Origin: Paragonimus westermani
Taxonomy: Eukaryota > Platyhelminthes > Trematoda > Plagiorchiida > Troglotrematidae
Reading direction: 5' to 3'
Assembly: GCA_008508345.1 (NCBI GenBank)
Contig: QNGE01002357.1
Coordinates: forward strand, 1 to 64,000
Length of the DNA stretch: 64,000 nucleotides
The first letter of the stretch is position 1. Every line of letters starts with the position of its first letter. Shown here piece after piece: positions 1 through 11,832 of the stretch. The notes below the pieces were generated by a model that was not told where the DNA came from, did not search any database, and was given only the letters and a program-made list of their open reading frames with translations. Made by a program: the position numbers and the translations under genes.

Positions 1-957
1 CGTTATAACAGGACTTGCAGCATAATAGGTACTGCTAATCTCATTAGTTAGTTGGCGCGTTATCAGATCGGCTGCTGCGTCACCTTTGAAAGGCAAAGTT
101 ATGTGGGTTTTCTTCTTTTCAACTGTGTTAATTGGGGCTCACGTTGGTCTGTCTTGCATGCTTCTGATAATCAATTTCTCAAGATAGGCATTGCTAGACA
201 GGATATTCTGTATCGTGCTTAGCTCACATTCTATTGTATCTTCGGTACATATTCTTTTCGCCCTATTTGTCAAGCAGCGTACAAGGCCCCGTTTCAAACT
301 AATCGGCACATAGCTGTGGAAGTGTAGATATTGCCCACTCCAAGCTTTCTTTGTATATACACTTCGCGATAACGATCCCTCTGATCTGCGTGTTAGTGCT
401 ACGTCCAAAAATAGCAAGCAGTCAACCGTTTCTTGTTCAAAAGTGAACACGATGTTCTTATGCGCCTTGTTAAAAACGGCCAAAAGCTTCTGCAAATCTT
501 CTCTTTCTTTCTACTACGCAGAAAACATCATCTACATATCGGTGATAGTAACTAGTTGTTCTAATATTCTCGTCCAGCTGGCTATTCTCGAGCATGCTCA
601 TAAAAATGTCTGCGAGTACCGAACCTGACGGTGAACCCATAGCCACACCATCAATCTGGCGATAAAGCTCACCATTGAATTGAAACTGGATGTTGCTAGT
701 GCAGCACATTAGTAACTCTTTCATCTCAGTCGCAGGTAGACCGACGTTAATCCGATGACTCGATATAATCACATAAAAACTGTATTGCTTCGACTAGGGG
801 GACATTGGTAAATAAAGACGTAACATCAAAAAAGATATCAGTTTCTTGTCCGACACGTTGAGGTAAAAGATAGAATCAACAAATTCAAAGGTGTCACTCA
901 AACAGTATTTGTTAACCTCCCTCTTAACCGGTTCCTGGATCTCCACTAGCCATTGCG
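1..957 (-). pseudogene. Penelope-like element reverse transcriptase, decayed, cut by the left window edge
   Basis: Read on the minus strand from about 957 towards 1, this is the RT core of a Penelope-like retroelement, an enzyme that copies its RNA into the chromosome by target-primed reverse transcription. In order: a stretch reading AQWLVEIQEPV and DTFEFVDSI (about 957-840); the family motif DVTSLFTNVPL (795-827); QIDGVAMGSPSG (around 630-655); the catalytic YVDD (527-538); the thumb region KRGLVRCLTNRAKRIC (about 240-305); and TLPFKGDAAADLITRQL (about 45-100). The pieces lie in different frames: breaks occur near 835, near 780 and near 480, and a TGA interrupts the frame at 136-138. No GIY-YIG endonuclease is seen because the element runs off the window. 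The motifs make the RT assignment secure. The copy cannot encode a working protein. Confidence 0.93.
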
Positions 958-1013
958 CGACGGCAAGGTGATGCAGCAGCCGAGCTGATAACGCGTCAAT
1001 TAACTGATGCGAT
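958..1013 (+). pseudogene. Plus-strand fragment of the same Penelope C-terminal region
   Basis: Read on the plus strand this gives QGDAAAELITRQLTDAI. That is nearly the same as KGDAAADLITRQLTNEI, encoded on the minus strand at about 45-95. The two DNA stretches form an inverted repeat of about 45 bp with a few substitutions, 0.9 kb apart. The fragment sits exactly where the minus-strand RT loses its homology, so it is probably a template-switch or rearrangement product rather than a separate insertion. It has no coding function of its own. Confidence 0.75.
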
Positions 1014-1062
1014 TATCTTGTCCGACACATTGAGGTGAGAGATAGAACCAACAAATTGTTAC
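1014..1062 (-). pseudogene. Second short copy of the Penelope RT segment
   Basis: The minus strand reads VGSISHLNVSDK, parallel to VDSIFYLNVSDK at about 846-886. At the DNA level the two stretches (846-886 and 1017-1057) differ at only a few positions over about 40 bp, as a direct repeat. With the plus-strand fragment between them, this makes a minus/plus/minus arrangement of one element's pieces. Homology ends near 1062. Confidence 0.7.
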
Positions 1063-4000
1063 TTGATTTGATATATAATTGTACCATCCAAAGACGAGAA
1101 TTTATCAAGAACACGGGTCTGTTCGAAGTGGTAACAAGCAAATAACAACTGGCACAGCTCGGCTACTAAACTTTGGGTTGTTTTACCAACTGTGTGCAGA
1201 CGTTGGTTTACGCCATAGCTTTACCAAAATCTGTTCGAATAGAAATGTTGTCAAAATACTTGATCGTATCTAACATATTTTTATCTGTCACGGATACACT
1301 GTACATTCATTTTAAAAAACACTCAAAACCGTTCTTTTCTCGACCTCATATCACAACGTAACTGGAGGTGTTGTATATACTTTCGAAATTGGAAATGCAA
1401 CAGTTCCGAAGGAAGGAAGATTGAAGTCTGTATTAAATTTTGTGAGCCTATTGAACATACCATCGGTACTGAGCTCAAAAAAGTCTGCCTTCAACTACAC
1501 AAAACACCTCGGCGAGAAATTTAGCCAAATGAAGTGTTATTCAGGGATTTACCCACATTTGCATACTGTAATAAGTAGGTGCAGGTATTGCACGAATTCC
1601 GAAGTGGATTTTCAATCCAGAAAATGGGACAGCTAAGCATGTATAGGAGAACGGTCCTTGTTAGTTAATTTGTATAAACTTGTTGACTACTCAATCACTA
1701 CTCGGCCGGGTCGTGGTTCTATTTCAAGGTAATTGAATCACAAGTTATTCCGACTCAGAAAATTTGCAATCGGAATTACTGTGGGCAGCTTCTGTACCCA
1801 GTGACATTCAGTATACCTTGTTCGGAAGACGAGGCTGAGCAAGCAAAACAGTCACTTTGGGAAGTTAGGACGCTTCCTCTTAAAAAATGGCGTACTAATA
1901 GACTAATTAAACAGAAATGGTCATCGTTCAAGAGGATCATGTTGATAACCTACCATGTGTAGAGCGCAGCGAGCACTTATACTACAGACGTATAAATCGA
2001 TTTCGGTTCCATTCCTTCTATCTATCGTGCGATTATTGTACACTGTATGCCATCCGAACTATTTGAGATTGTGTTTCTTTGGCTGCTTTTTCAACTAACG
2101 TATACTAAGGTACACCAATTTAGAGAAAATGCTAGTTGTACGGAACGGAGCCAAATTGATAATAAGTTCTTCTCACAACTCATTAAATGGATAATTGCAT
2201 TCTGAACAAAAATAGACGTTGTGTTCGGATTATCCAGCCTAATATGATTGATAGTCTGAGTGTATGAGACAGGCATCGATTTTACACTTGAAGTATGGCG
2301 GCGATAAAAGCTTTTTCCGAGGAGGGATGTGTTTATTAAGGTTCAAACAACAAGGCTATAAACGAACCTCTGGGTTGGAACAGTGATATACTTTGACTGA
2401 TGTCTGCTCAGTTTTCCGAACGATAAACCATCAACAATAGAAATAACTTGAACATATGGTAAAAATGCCAGCTGTGTTGTGACCGCAAGAAAGTACTGGA
2501 AAAATGGGTAACATTTTTGTTTTCGCTTCCAAATGGACCAACTAGCAGATTTTCTACACATTTTCAACAATTAAACGAAAATCCGCACAGTACATTTCAC
2601 CTGACCACTACACAGTACTACGATTGATCTATTAATCCAGAATCTGCCGAACGATTTTTAACGAATTTAGCTAGCAGACACGGTTAAAACTAACTTGTAA
2701 TCATTTGGTATTTTTGTCTACCGGTAACGTCCTAATGCATTATTGAAACAGTGTAAAGGATTTAACATTTCATTGATAATTAACACAATCCGTACAAACT
2801 AAACAAATTCGAAAGTTAACAGCTGTTAGTCATTTATGCATGGTAAGACTCGGAACGTTACCGAAACTGCTGGCCACAGTGGGTCTGCACATTTGGTAAT
2901 CATAACACTTGAATTCAGTACAGTCAGTCATTCAGGTACACAAAACAGTCCATTGGGTTTGGAGTAGGCAAATGAGGCAACGAAAGCTTCATTTGCTGTT
3001 GAAATCAGCCCATCTCTGTTGAGATAACTTTATTTGTTGGAAAACAGATCCAAAACTGCTGTGGGTTTTTCGTAGAAATTTCCTGATGTTAAGTTCAAAC
3101 AGTGCTTCATAAGTAAACAAACAAACGTATGTACAATTAAACTAGTTTCATACCCAGTATCTTAACAAGAGCTGAGTAACTTGTTACATTCATCATATAA
3201 TTTTGCTATGTTGTTTTGAAAAATATTTCAGTGGACCTTCATCCTAAAAACTGACTGCAAAATGTTATATTTGTTTCACAAAAACAACTAACCTCACTAC
3301 TGTGCTACTCGAAGGAACCAGAAATGCAAAATGATTGGCTCTAGATAGGAAGAACATCCACATATCAAGACCGCCGGTCTCAAAGTTGAAAATATTTCAA
3401 ACTATTACAATAAATAGACCGTAACAATAAACAGCTTCAATGAACGATTTAAAAGGGCATTACAGCTTGGTTGACTGAATTGTTAGGGGAACAGCAAGAA
3501 TAAGCTGTCTGCAGGGTTTTCTACTGTTTATCACCACAGTCTAATCCTTCAGTATATTCGTACCCACTCAGTTTTCACGATAGTTCGTGCATTCATATTT
3601 TGGGCCTTTTTTCTCATCAGTGACAAAAATGTTATCGTTCGTATCAGGCTTTTGTTATTTTGAGCTGGATTTCACCATAAAACTTCCAGTTATCAAAATA
3701 TCGATTGAATCGTTCATTCGGCTGACCTCAGATGATTGATTCACTACTATTCTTATAATTTGATTGGATATTTTGATATGCCGAATACAACAGTAAATGT
3801 AGTGATATGGTCCGTATCGATCGCGGTGAATGTTGATGATGTGTTTGTATGGGAAAACATCATGTAGGGTACACTTTCCAAGAATGGCTACATCTTTACA
3901 TGCCATCCACTAAATGAGTGGACACACCTGCCTGAATATGGGAACAGACAAATTACAAGTTCTCATTGAAGCAAACAACATCACCTGTGAGTGGAATCCC

Positions 4001-4689
4001 CACTAGAATTTCCTGAAGTACTAACACCAGTGTCTCAAGTGTACGGTCACAAGGGTTCTCGGTCTCACGAAGCTTTCATTAAAACAACTACTAATTGTGA
4101 AATTTGATAGTGCACTGGCTTTCAGGTGATAGTGTTTTGAAAGCGTTTGCTCATGTTTTTAGATGTAGGTTTGACCGGTAAATTGTTGGTTTTCGGTGAA
4201 CTAACGAGGTTCTCATCGCTTCATCAGAAACCGAAACACGCCAAATAGGATTGTTTTCAGTGTTTCATCTTTAGGCTGAATACAGTAAAAAAAATCGGTC
4301 AGGCCAATAATGATCCGAACTTGACACGGCGTGAATCTCATGTCACTTTGGGTTTGGGATTAGAGTAAATACGATTCAGTGTCAATTTATTCAACAACAG
4401 CAGACCAAGACACTTTAAGTGTTCGAACAAAAGACGTCACATATATTAGGTTTTTGCAAACAGATTATTATAGCATTCGCAGTAATCAGGGTACACCATC
4501 TAAGGTCTCTGGTGTGAACACATGTGACACGGTAGATTGACGCAAATGCAGCGTCCTTAATTCGCATAGATATCATTGCTTTCAGGCATTGATATGCTCG
4601 CGACAAAGTGACAGTATTAGGTAGTTGTTCTGCGAATTGACGACAGAAGCACCGCGCACATAAGCAATAAGTATTCTGTCGGATAATAG
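1063..4689. other. No recognisable gene
   Basis: All six frames carry frequent stops. The longest frames (71 codons at 1421-1636, 83 at 3655-3906 on the minus strand, 75 at 2343-2570 on the minus strand) show no family motif, and frames this short are expected by chance. I saw no tRNA and no tandem repeat. The stretch next to the Penelope copy could hold further unrecognisable element sequence. Confidence 0.5.
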
Positions 4690-4800
4690 TAGAATTTCTC
4701 TTCCTCGGTTACACTTACTGAGGCTAGACATGTTTTTTCTGTTGCTGGTTCGAATCCGACCAAAGTCCAGACCTTTATATTTGGTCCTTTGTAACTTTAA
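4690..4800 (+). repeat. SINE family 2 remnant (tRNA-derived)
   Basis: A near-perfect RNA polymerase III B box, GGTTCGAATCC, lies at 4747-4757. It is followed by AAAGTCCAGACCTTTATATTTGG, broken here as AAAGTCCAGACC then TTTATATTTGG. This parallels the sequence after the B box in the copies at 61.2 and 56.4 kb (GAGCCCTGACTTTTCAT then AGTTG). The upstream A-box half is poorly preserved, so the 5' limit is approximate. It is non-coding. Confidence 0.5.
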
Positions 4801-5477
4801 AAAATCTGCTCCACTGGTTGTCAGTAATACAGCTTATTTTCAGATATATTTGACTGTGTGGAGTAGAGTTTTTCGACCTTCTTTCACAAAATGTACAGAT
4901 CAATGAAAGATCAGCAGGGTGAATTGTGAGATCACACTTTCAAGACACAGTTGCTTGGGTGTAATCACAAAGTAGTGCGTAGATACGCTTACAAGTTTGT
5001 AACGACTGTTTCTGACATTCTCAGTGATAAGCTGTTGTGGACTTTGGTTAACACAAACTAAACATCACTGACGACATATCACAGGTTTCGCAGTTCTTTC
5101 AACCCTTTAAGCAGCTCCAATCTACGACGGGCATCAGGCTCCGGTTTGTCTTTTTTTAGGTCTTGTCAGCGTTGCATATTCTTCTACGGTCATTGGTTTA
5201 ACGCCAACCCACGTCTTCTTAAAGCAGTTATATTACCAAACATTAAGTAAGATAGAGCTATTAAATACAAATGATTATTCGCATTTGTTCGTGAGCAGTG
5301 CTGAGAATGTTGGACTATCTCCAGAGTAGATACAATTGCTCCCCCACCAACGCTATCCAGTCATCACACAACCCGAATTTGGGAGTTCCGTTCAAGTTGC
5401 AAGCACTCGTCGATCTGTCTTTGTTTACCAGTATGCATCAGTCTGGTTGCTGATCGCACAGCCTAAGCGTTATTCAC

Positions 5478-5501
5478 AGAAGCGTTTGGCCAAGCGCTTC
5501 T
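5478..5501. repeat. 24-bp near-perfect palindrome
   Basis: The left arm AGAAGCGTTTGG (5478-5489) is followed immediately by CCAAGCGCTTCT (5490-5501). Eleven of twelve positions are complementary, and the exception would be a G-U pair in RNA. The centre, TTGGCCAA, is a perfect palindrome. There is no neighbouring gene to which it could be assigned as a regulatory site. Confidence 0.8.
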
Positions 5502-8300
5502 AAATCCTGATTCAGTCGTGGCTAACATAAGGCGACTAACGGACTGCCAGACAGAGTTGTTTCATGATTCGGTGAGGCAAACCTCAGACTCTTACTACAA
5601 TACTGAAGAGTTGCGATGACTAATCCACCCTCCGCCTCAGTTAGGTTCTATTCGTCAAGGTTGAACAGTGTATTGTTTCGCATCTTGCCGGTATTTCATG
5701 ATCTTATCCAGAAGATTGTGATGAGACCAGTAACATTAGGACTCACCAGAATGTTACGTCACGGTTGTGTGGACGGACGCGTCTTATTTCAGAATGCGAG
5801 AACGTGCTGAGTATGGATGCATTCAAACTATTTTATAACACTGACGCACAAACCGACATGCCGTTGTAACCGATGTAAGTTTGGATTCCAGAACAACTTG
5901 TGAATAGCTGTTAATTCGGTTTGTTGTTGGAGTTTCTAAATTGACACGGTAGTTTCTTCAGACCAGATAAATGAACGACAAAGTTAACCTCACTGTCATC
6001 CTGAATAAGGAAGACATTGAGGCGAAATCAGAGGGAAACGTGCTAGAGGAAACATGAAACGAGTTTGAAAATACAACTGCAAATTCGGTTATGAACAGGC
6101 AGTAAGATGAAGTAGGCAGGTATCTGCATTTTCAAAATGACAAGTTGGGGCGGAGAAAATGGTATAGTTTATACGCAATCTCAACGACAACCCCAATTTA
6201 TACATTACTGAAAGTCCGCAAAACCCATTTACCTATCGGATATATTTTTAATTGGATTAACTCTCCACCCTACGAGCTCGCCAGATATTTGGTAGCAATT
6301 CCGCAACCATTAACGGGTAATTCGAGTCGTACTGTCAACAACTCTTAACTTTGTATAGAGAATTAGGTTGATTTCCGTCAACCACAGTGAAGTACTCATT
6401 GGTTTTCATATTGCGTCACTATCGCTAACTTTTCACTTCTGACAAAGTAGTTCCTCTAGACCAAATGAACCAGCGTTATATAGGGGAGGTTAGACATAAG
6501 TAGACAAGGCAGAAATTAATACATCGTGGATCAATTGTACGTTGGCGACATTCAGTAGTAGATTAGAATTATCGATTATGGTAAATCGGGAACAGGTGAA
6601 CAGCCGGGCAGGAGTGAAAGCTGCGTGGTCCGTCGAATAGGTTGGTCAAACTGTCAACTGTTTTTGAAGAAAGTAGGTGGGGGACTCACGGTTGATACGA
6701 GACCGTTGACCATAGGCCAGATAATTCAGCCCTGTCAGTTCTAGTTACAGCATATTTCTCCCTCGCAATTTCGACGACGTCTGCAATTAAATTCTCCCGT
6801 GTGATGCAAACTTTCTTCTAATTAACTTGGTATTTTCTAAGTCAATTTCACGAGCTGTGTCTGAGACGCGACCAGCGATTGTGGAATCCCTGATCGTGGT
6901 TGAGTTCTGGATGCGTTTTTGATGGTCATCAGTGTCCCGCCTAGTAGCAAAAGAACCCTTGGAACAGAAAAGTGCTACTGTCATTCCAAGGAAGGGATGT
7001 CAAAAACTGTTCCTAAGGTCTTGAAAAGACAGACACCAAGAAGGCCTCCTGAGGGTGAATGACATCGCCCCAAAAACTGGGTGTCTCTTGATGATCCCTC
7101 TCCTGTTGGTAGAGAGCTGTGTGTATAATAAAATACGAGGGATGTCCACAAGTTTATCTTAGGTAGAAATTAGGAGACATTCTAACCTACTTCAGCAAAG
7201 ACTGACAATTTGATGAACTAATTCGATAGGCTATACCGATTTCATGTCTTTCGAACAGCTCATTTGCTCCAGTCTGCTGCAGCCAGCAATTCCAACCCAG
7301 AATTGATCCCCACTCTATGTGCACTTGACCTCTGTCTAGCCTGCCTTGAACATCAGCAAATCTGTAATTGGTTCATCTGATCTGATGAGGTTTCTCTGTC
7401 GGAATTGAAACGCCACCACTAAAGTGAATTACAGGTCGTTCAGAAGTTCTGAAATTACGAATACACAACCGGCCCAAAACAAATTCCAACAAAGAGGGTG
7501 TACGTCTTGTTTGGTTTTGTAAGGTGTGAAAGATGGTCCGAGCGAAGACTGATTGCTTGCATCACGAAACAATATGTCGTGTCTATTTTCTGTACGTATA
7601 TGTCTTGGTCGGAGAAAACTGGTAATCCTCAGTGTAATGTATCGGTCCATGCCAAATAGTTCGTCTGAATTAGTTACAAGTCAGCACTGAAACAAATCTA
7701 CACCCGCTGATGCTGCCGCATAGTGCATGAGTTAAAATCCAAATGTGGTATGTTTGGAATGTACTTTTGCAGCCGAGTAGCACTTTCGAATTCATAAAAT
7801 CAGACATCAACAGAAGAAAACCACCTAAAAAATAAATTGCACGAAATGCATATCAGCCTTCGAAAATTAATCTTTTGTGCTCAGTCTTCGTTTGATGTCA
7901 GAATGTGAACCTGAAACCCGAAACGAAGTTGCTGGAAACTAGCTAACACTGGAAATAGTGAAATTAACTTGATTGAAAGTATCTCGTATCCTGTCTGTCA
8001 TTCTTACTATAGACATTTCTTAACAGCCAATACGCGGTGTAGACAGTTCGGAAGTTGATGCCAATTTCATACTGCGTCTATAACTATCTATGGTTTTTAC
8101 TATCTCGATAAGTTTGACGTTAACTACCTACGTATAAATTTCATACAATGAAATTAGACTTAATTTCTCAAATGGAAACCCACATTGCAACATTCGAGAA
8201 CATGTGATTATTTGTGAAAGGAATTAAAGAATTATTTTAACTTGTTTATACTGTCATCGTTTACGAATTGACTGATGACGCATAAGGTAGCTTTAATTTT

Positions 8301-8318
8301 TATTGCGAAATCGCAATA
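8301..8318. repeat. 18-bp inverted repeat
   Basis: TATTGCGA (8301-8308) and TCGCAATA (8311-8318) are perfectly complementary around a two-base AA centre. No adjacent element or gene is visible. Confidence 0.75.
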
Positions 8319-9110
8319 TTCCTAAAAATGAAATTGGCCACTTACCTTAATATCTTCCGTTAGCATTTTTGAGGAAAGTTTTTTAAAGTTGTCCGATGCT
8401 CTCAAAACCATTGTTCGAAATTCCAATAAGCTTGCAAATGAGTTTGGATATTAAAAGGACAGACGACTGTGGAATGGTCTTTTGCAATCAAGTAGTGAAA
8501 AGTGGATTTGATTTAAAAAACTTATGTTAACTTACTAACTCTGAACGACATTTACATATATTATAATTGCTCAACATCTTTCAGGTAACCATTGATTAGT
8601 CATTCAAGAATTTAAGCTTTAAATGTGTACTGAGAAACTTGTGAAAATTACATGTTCAGAAGAAAAGAGAACACACTGAAGGAATGAGAACTAAACGTCA
8701 CATTGGCTTAGTAATTAACGCTAACCATAAGCGCTGTTCATGGGGAACGTTAGTGAAGAAACTTTACGTCACTCTTGCTGTAGACAGGAAAAGATATTGA
8801 ACTTAAATAATGTACAACCATATGTGACCCCAAAACGTCTGTTCAAACCTCCCTTCATTATTTGCTTTGTACTAAAATGAAAATGATACGGGTATCCAGA
8901 ATCTGCATCAAGCCGTCGGGATTTGGAAGCTTTTGAAAGCTCATAGGTTTATTGGTAGAGTGCAAGTTAACGATCAGGAATGTTCACGCTTACTTGTGAT
9001 ATGTAACACATTACTCACAACACGTATGCTAGAAATGCAGGTAGACTGCAGAATCATTTCTTGTAAGGTTGCGGACGACCGTTATGAGCGAGAGAATATA
9101 ACAAAATATG

Positions 9111-9147
9111 GAATTAACTTTTCACAGTTGGGTTTCATCTAAATAAC
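9111..9147 (+). repeat. SINE family 2 tail remnant
   Basis: GAATTAACTTTTCACAGTTG followed by GGTTTCATCTAAATAAC closely follows the post-B-box sequence of the other family 2 copies: CTGACTTTTCATAGTTG and GAGTCCCATCTGAACTA at 61.3 kb, and CAGTTGGGTCTCATCTAAA at 44.5 kb. The tRNA-like head is not preserved upstream. Confidence 0.5.
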
Positions 9148-11652
9148 TAAAAATAATATAAATTAGTACAGTTAATGCCACTGGATTGTAACCTGGTTAT
9201 CCAACGGAAGAGGAAATGGGTACAAACGTGTAGAAATAGAGTGAGTTGGATTCAGAACAGTGTGCATATGAGGTTTACCAGTTAAGCGTGTTTGAAGTGT
9301 GGTATTTATCAACAAACGAATTTTGCAATCCCTTTGAATTGTGATCACGAAAGGTGCAGTACTCGTACCGCTTTACTTTATAAAGTTAGTTGGTTTACTT
9401 GTAATTTTCTGAACAGCATCCATTACCTTTCATAAACGACGACTTATGTTGAGTTTTGTTTTGTGGTCAGAAGTTTTGAAATGAACAATGTTACTTCATA
9501 TTTTGAAATCGAAAATCAGAATTAATCATTTATCAGCCTGATCTCCATTATTTAATAAAAAATTAAATTCTATCCAAGTTCCGGCAAAGAAGGACATTTT
9601 GTTCCGCCAAAAATTGATCATGATTATATTCAGCTTGTTTGGACATCAATGCACACAGAAGAACGAGTTGAGAAACGAACATCTGAGTAAATATTACGGT
9701 AACATAAGGCATTAAGTGTACACTGAATATTCACTGTTAACTATCATCCTCATGAAATATGAGTGTTGAAAACTAACGGCGAGTCCCTTGTAAAATGAGG
9801 GAAAAAAGCGACTAAACTATGCATAAGAGTTTTTACGGTTTTGTCTGCTTGCAGTCAAAATCATCATTGCAAAAGCCAGCCTTCAACATGATAGTGTTTA
9901 GACTGTAATATATTGAAAAAAATAAATTCCTATTTGCCTAACTTGAATTGAAACATATTGTAAGCGGTTTATCTGATTCCCATCATGGTGGAACATGAGA
10001 ACGTTTGTTTCCAAGTGATCGAAAGGCGGTATCATTAGTCTGTATACAACTCATGAAAAAAACAGACAGGTTAACTACAATGATTGATCGTGAAATTAGA
10101 AACCATGGTAACGTCTATGATTGGTTTGTTACCAAATGTTTTCAAAGGACTAGTAATCTAAGCTAAGTTTCAGGTTTCAGGATCAAATCACATTCCCTAT
10201 CCGACTGCGACTTTCTCAACAACGAACACACTCGGTGGAGATGAAAGATGGGGGAAAATCACTGGACGTGAATCCACGAAGACGATAACTAGCTTCTGTG
10301 AATCAACCGTTTAAATTCTCCTAGCCAAAATGATTCACTGTAACACAAACCAAGTTGCTACGAAACTGAAAAACCAGTAAACGGAAAGTGGTGTAGGGTT
10401 CAGTCGAGTAGACAAAGCACCGTCACATATTTGCAGTGTTCTGTTGTTTAATATCCCACTGTTTTAAAGGAAGTCACCTCAATTCTGATCATTTCTGACG
10501 GTTACAGACTAATTTCAGTGGCGTCCATTTTACATTCGTTCTCCCTGTCCTGAATCAACCAGTCTGACTTACGCTTCAATCAGTATGCGTGACTTCATGT
10601 CGAGAAAATCAAAGCTGATTCGGGTTGTCAGGAGTTAAATGGGGCAGAGTTCAAATAAGAGTTCGGGATGAGGGAGCGTGCTGTCTGCCTCGACTGCACC
10701 ACGAACAAAACCAGAGTCCATTGCTGAGTTCCATTACTTATGAGAAGCGATTCTTCCCTTAATTTGCTAAAGTAGTTTCATTTTAATTAGCTGATAGCTT
10801 CATTTTTCCCGAACGCCAAAACTGATCAGATTTATGGCTGGTCCACACACTAGTGGATATCTACCACGGCTGTAGAGTGACTTCAGTTGTTTTTCGAGTT
10901 ACTGTTTTCAGTAACCACCAACAAAGCGGTGACAGCTGTCCTTACCTTGTTTAGACTCATCGAATTCCTGGAATTACGTGAATCAGTTAGCTTCAGAATT
11001 GGGAGGCCACCACAGAACGCTAGTGAGAACACTTGTCCGCTAGGTCAGAGGTTTGTGGTCACCGGACTTGAATGCACGTAGATTAGATCCTTTTGATTTC
11101 TCATAGACTAAATTCAAAAGTTGTTTTTTGGTTGATCTGAAAGCATCCACCAAGCCCCTACCACGGCTCCAGGAGAACTTTTGGAAAGGGTTTCTGTAAG
11201 CAGTAGGTCCGGATGACTGGTAAATTGTGGTTACATGAAGTTGGTTTGATTCTCCGGCCTGTCTATTGCTGACAAGTCTGAAGAAGTTAAAGACAGCTGA
11301 CCACCACCTGGCCAGCGGTTACTGGGACCAATCGGTTTCAAGTAATCCTACGGAATGCATTCTGTAAGCTCCCTGTCCAAAATGACAAAGTATTTGTGCT
11401 AAAAGTTTAACTCGTGAAAACGTAGGAGACTGACAGGGGGTGGATTAAGTTAGCATTTAGTATGTTGTTTGAAAATATTTCAGAGCAGTTGCAGTTCAAC
11501 AAGTATGGAGTAAAATAGAACAACAAGGAGCAAAGCAATGAATAGACAGTGTCTTTTGAGATGTTCGAGCGGAAACCTTGACGAGAATTTATGTTTCTGA
11601 TGTGTTTTTTAAATTAACCGTTGAATGTACAGTGTAATGTGATTTCGGTTAG
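9148..11652. other. No recognisable gene
   Basis: Stops are dense in all frames. The only frame above 60 codons (10887-11081) has no recognisable motif. I saw no tandem repeats and no tRNA-like boxes. Confidence 0.5.
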
Positions 11653-11832
11653 CTGGCACTGTTGAACGACATTACCAGTACTCCGCCTACGTCCCCGCCA
11701 CCTACGTCTATTGGATGGGAGGTGACATCAAGGGGATGGCTATTAATGAAAACAAAATCCAATGCGGCTAATAACTGCAAAATTGCATACGAGTCACGAG
11801 ACATATACAGACTAGGATTCAGTCTACACCAG
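11653..11832 (+). other. Possible internal coding exon, unidentified
   Basis: The frame is open for 60 codons. It lies between a TTAG acceptor (AG at 11651-11652, with an in-frame TAG made by the splice site itself) and a strong donor, CCAG then GTGAGT (GT at 11833). The translation begins LALLNDITSTPPTSPPPTS and ends GFSLHQ. The proline/serine/threonine-rich start would suit a linker, but I recognise no domain. The pyrimidine tract upstream of the acceptor is weak. A chance open frame next to a chance donor is a real alternative. Confidence 0.22.

Larger units (their letters stand above)
4801..9110. other. No recognisable gene; two inverted repeats
   Basis: Only short frames are present (for example 5616-5810, 6145-6348, 7429-7650 on the minus strand, 8933-9142), none with a recognisable motif. 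A minus-strand frame at 6787-6984 is rich in charged residues but matches nothing I know. The stretch contains the palindromes at 5478-5501 and 8301-8318, which are listed separately. Confidence 0.5.

Noticed and set aside
4185..4250. CTGATGA on the minus strand followed by GAAAAC, as in a hammerhead
   Set aside because: The stretch between them does not form helix II, and no helix I partner or cleavage triplet is present.
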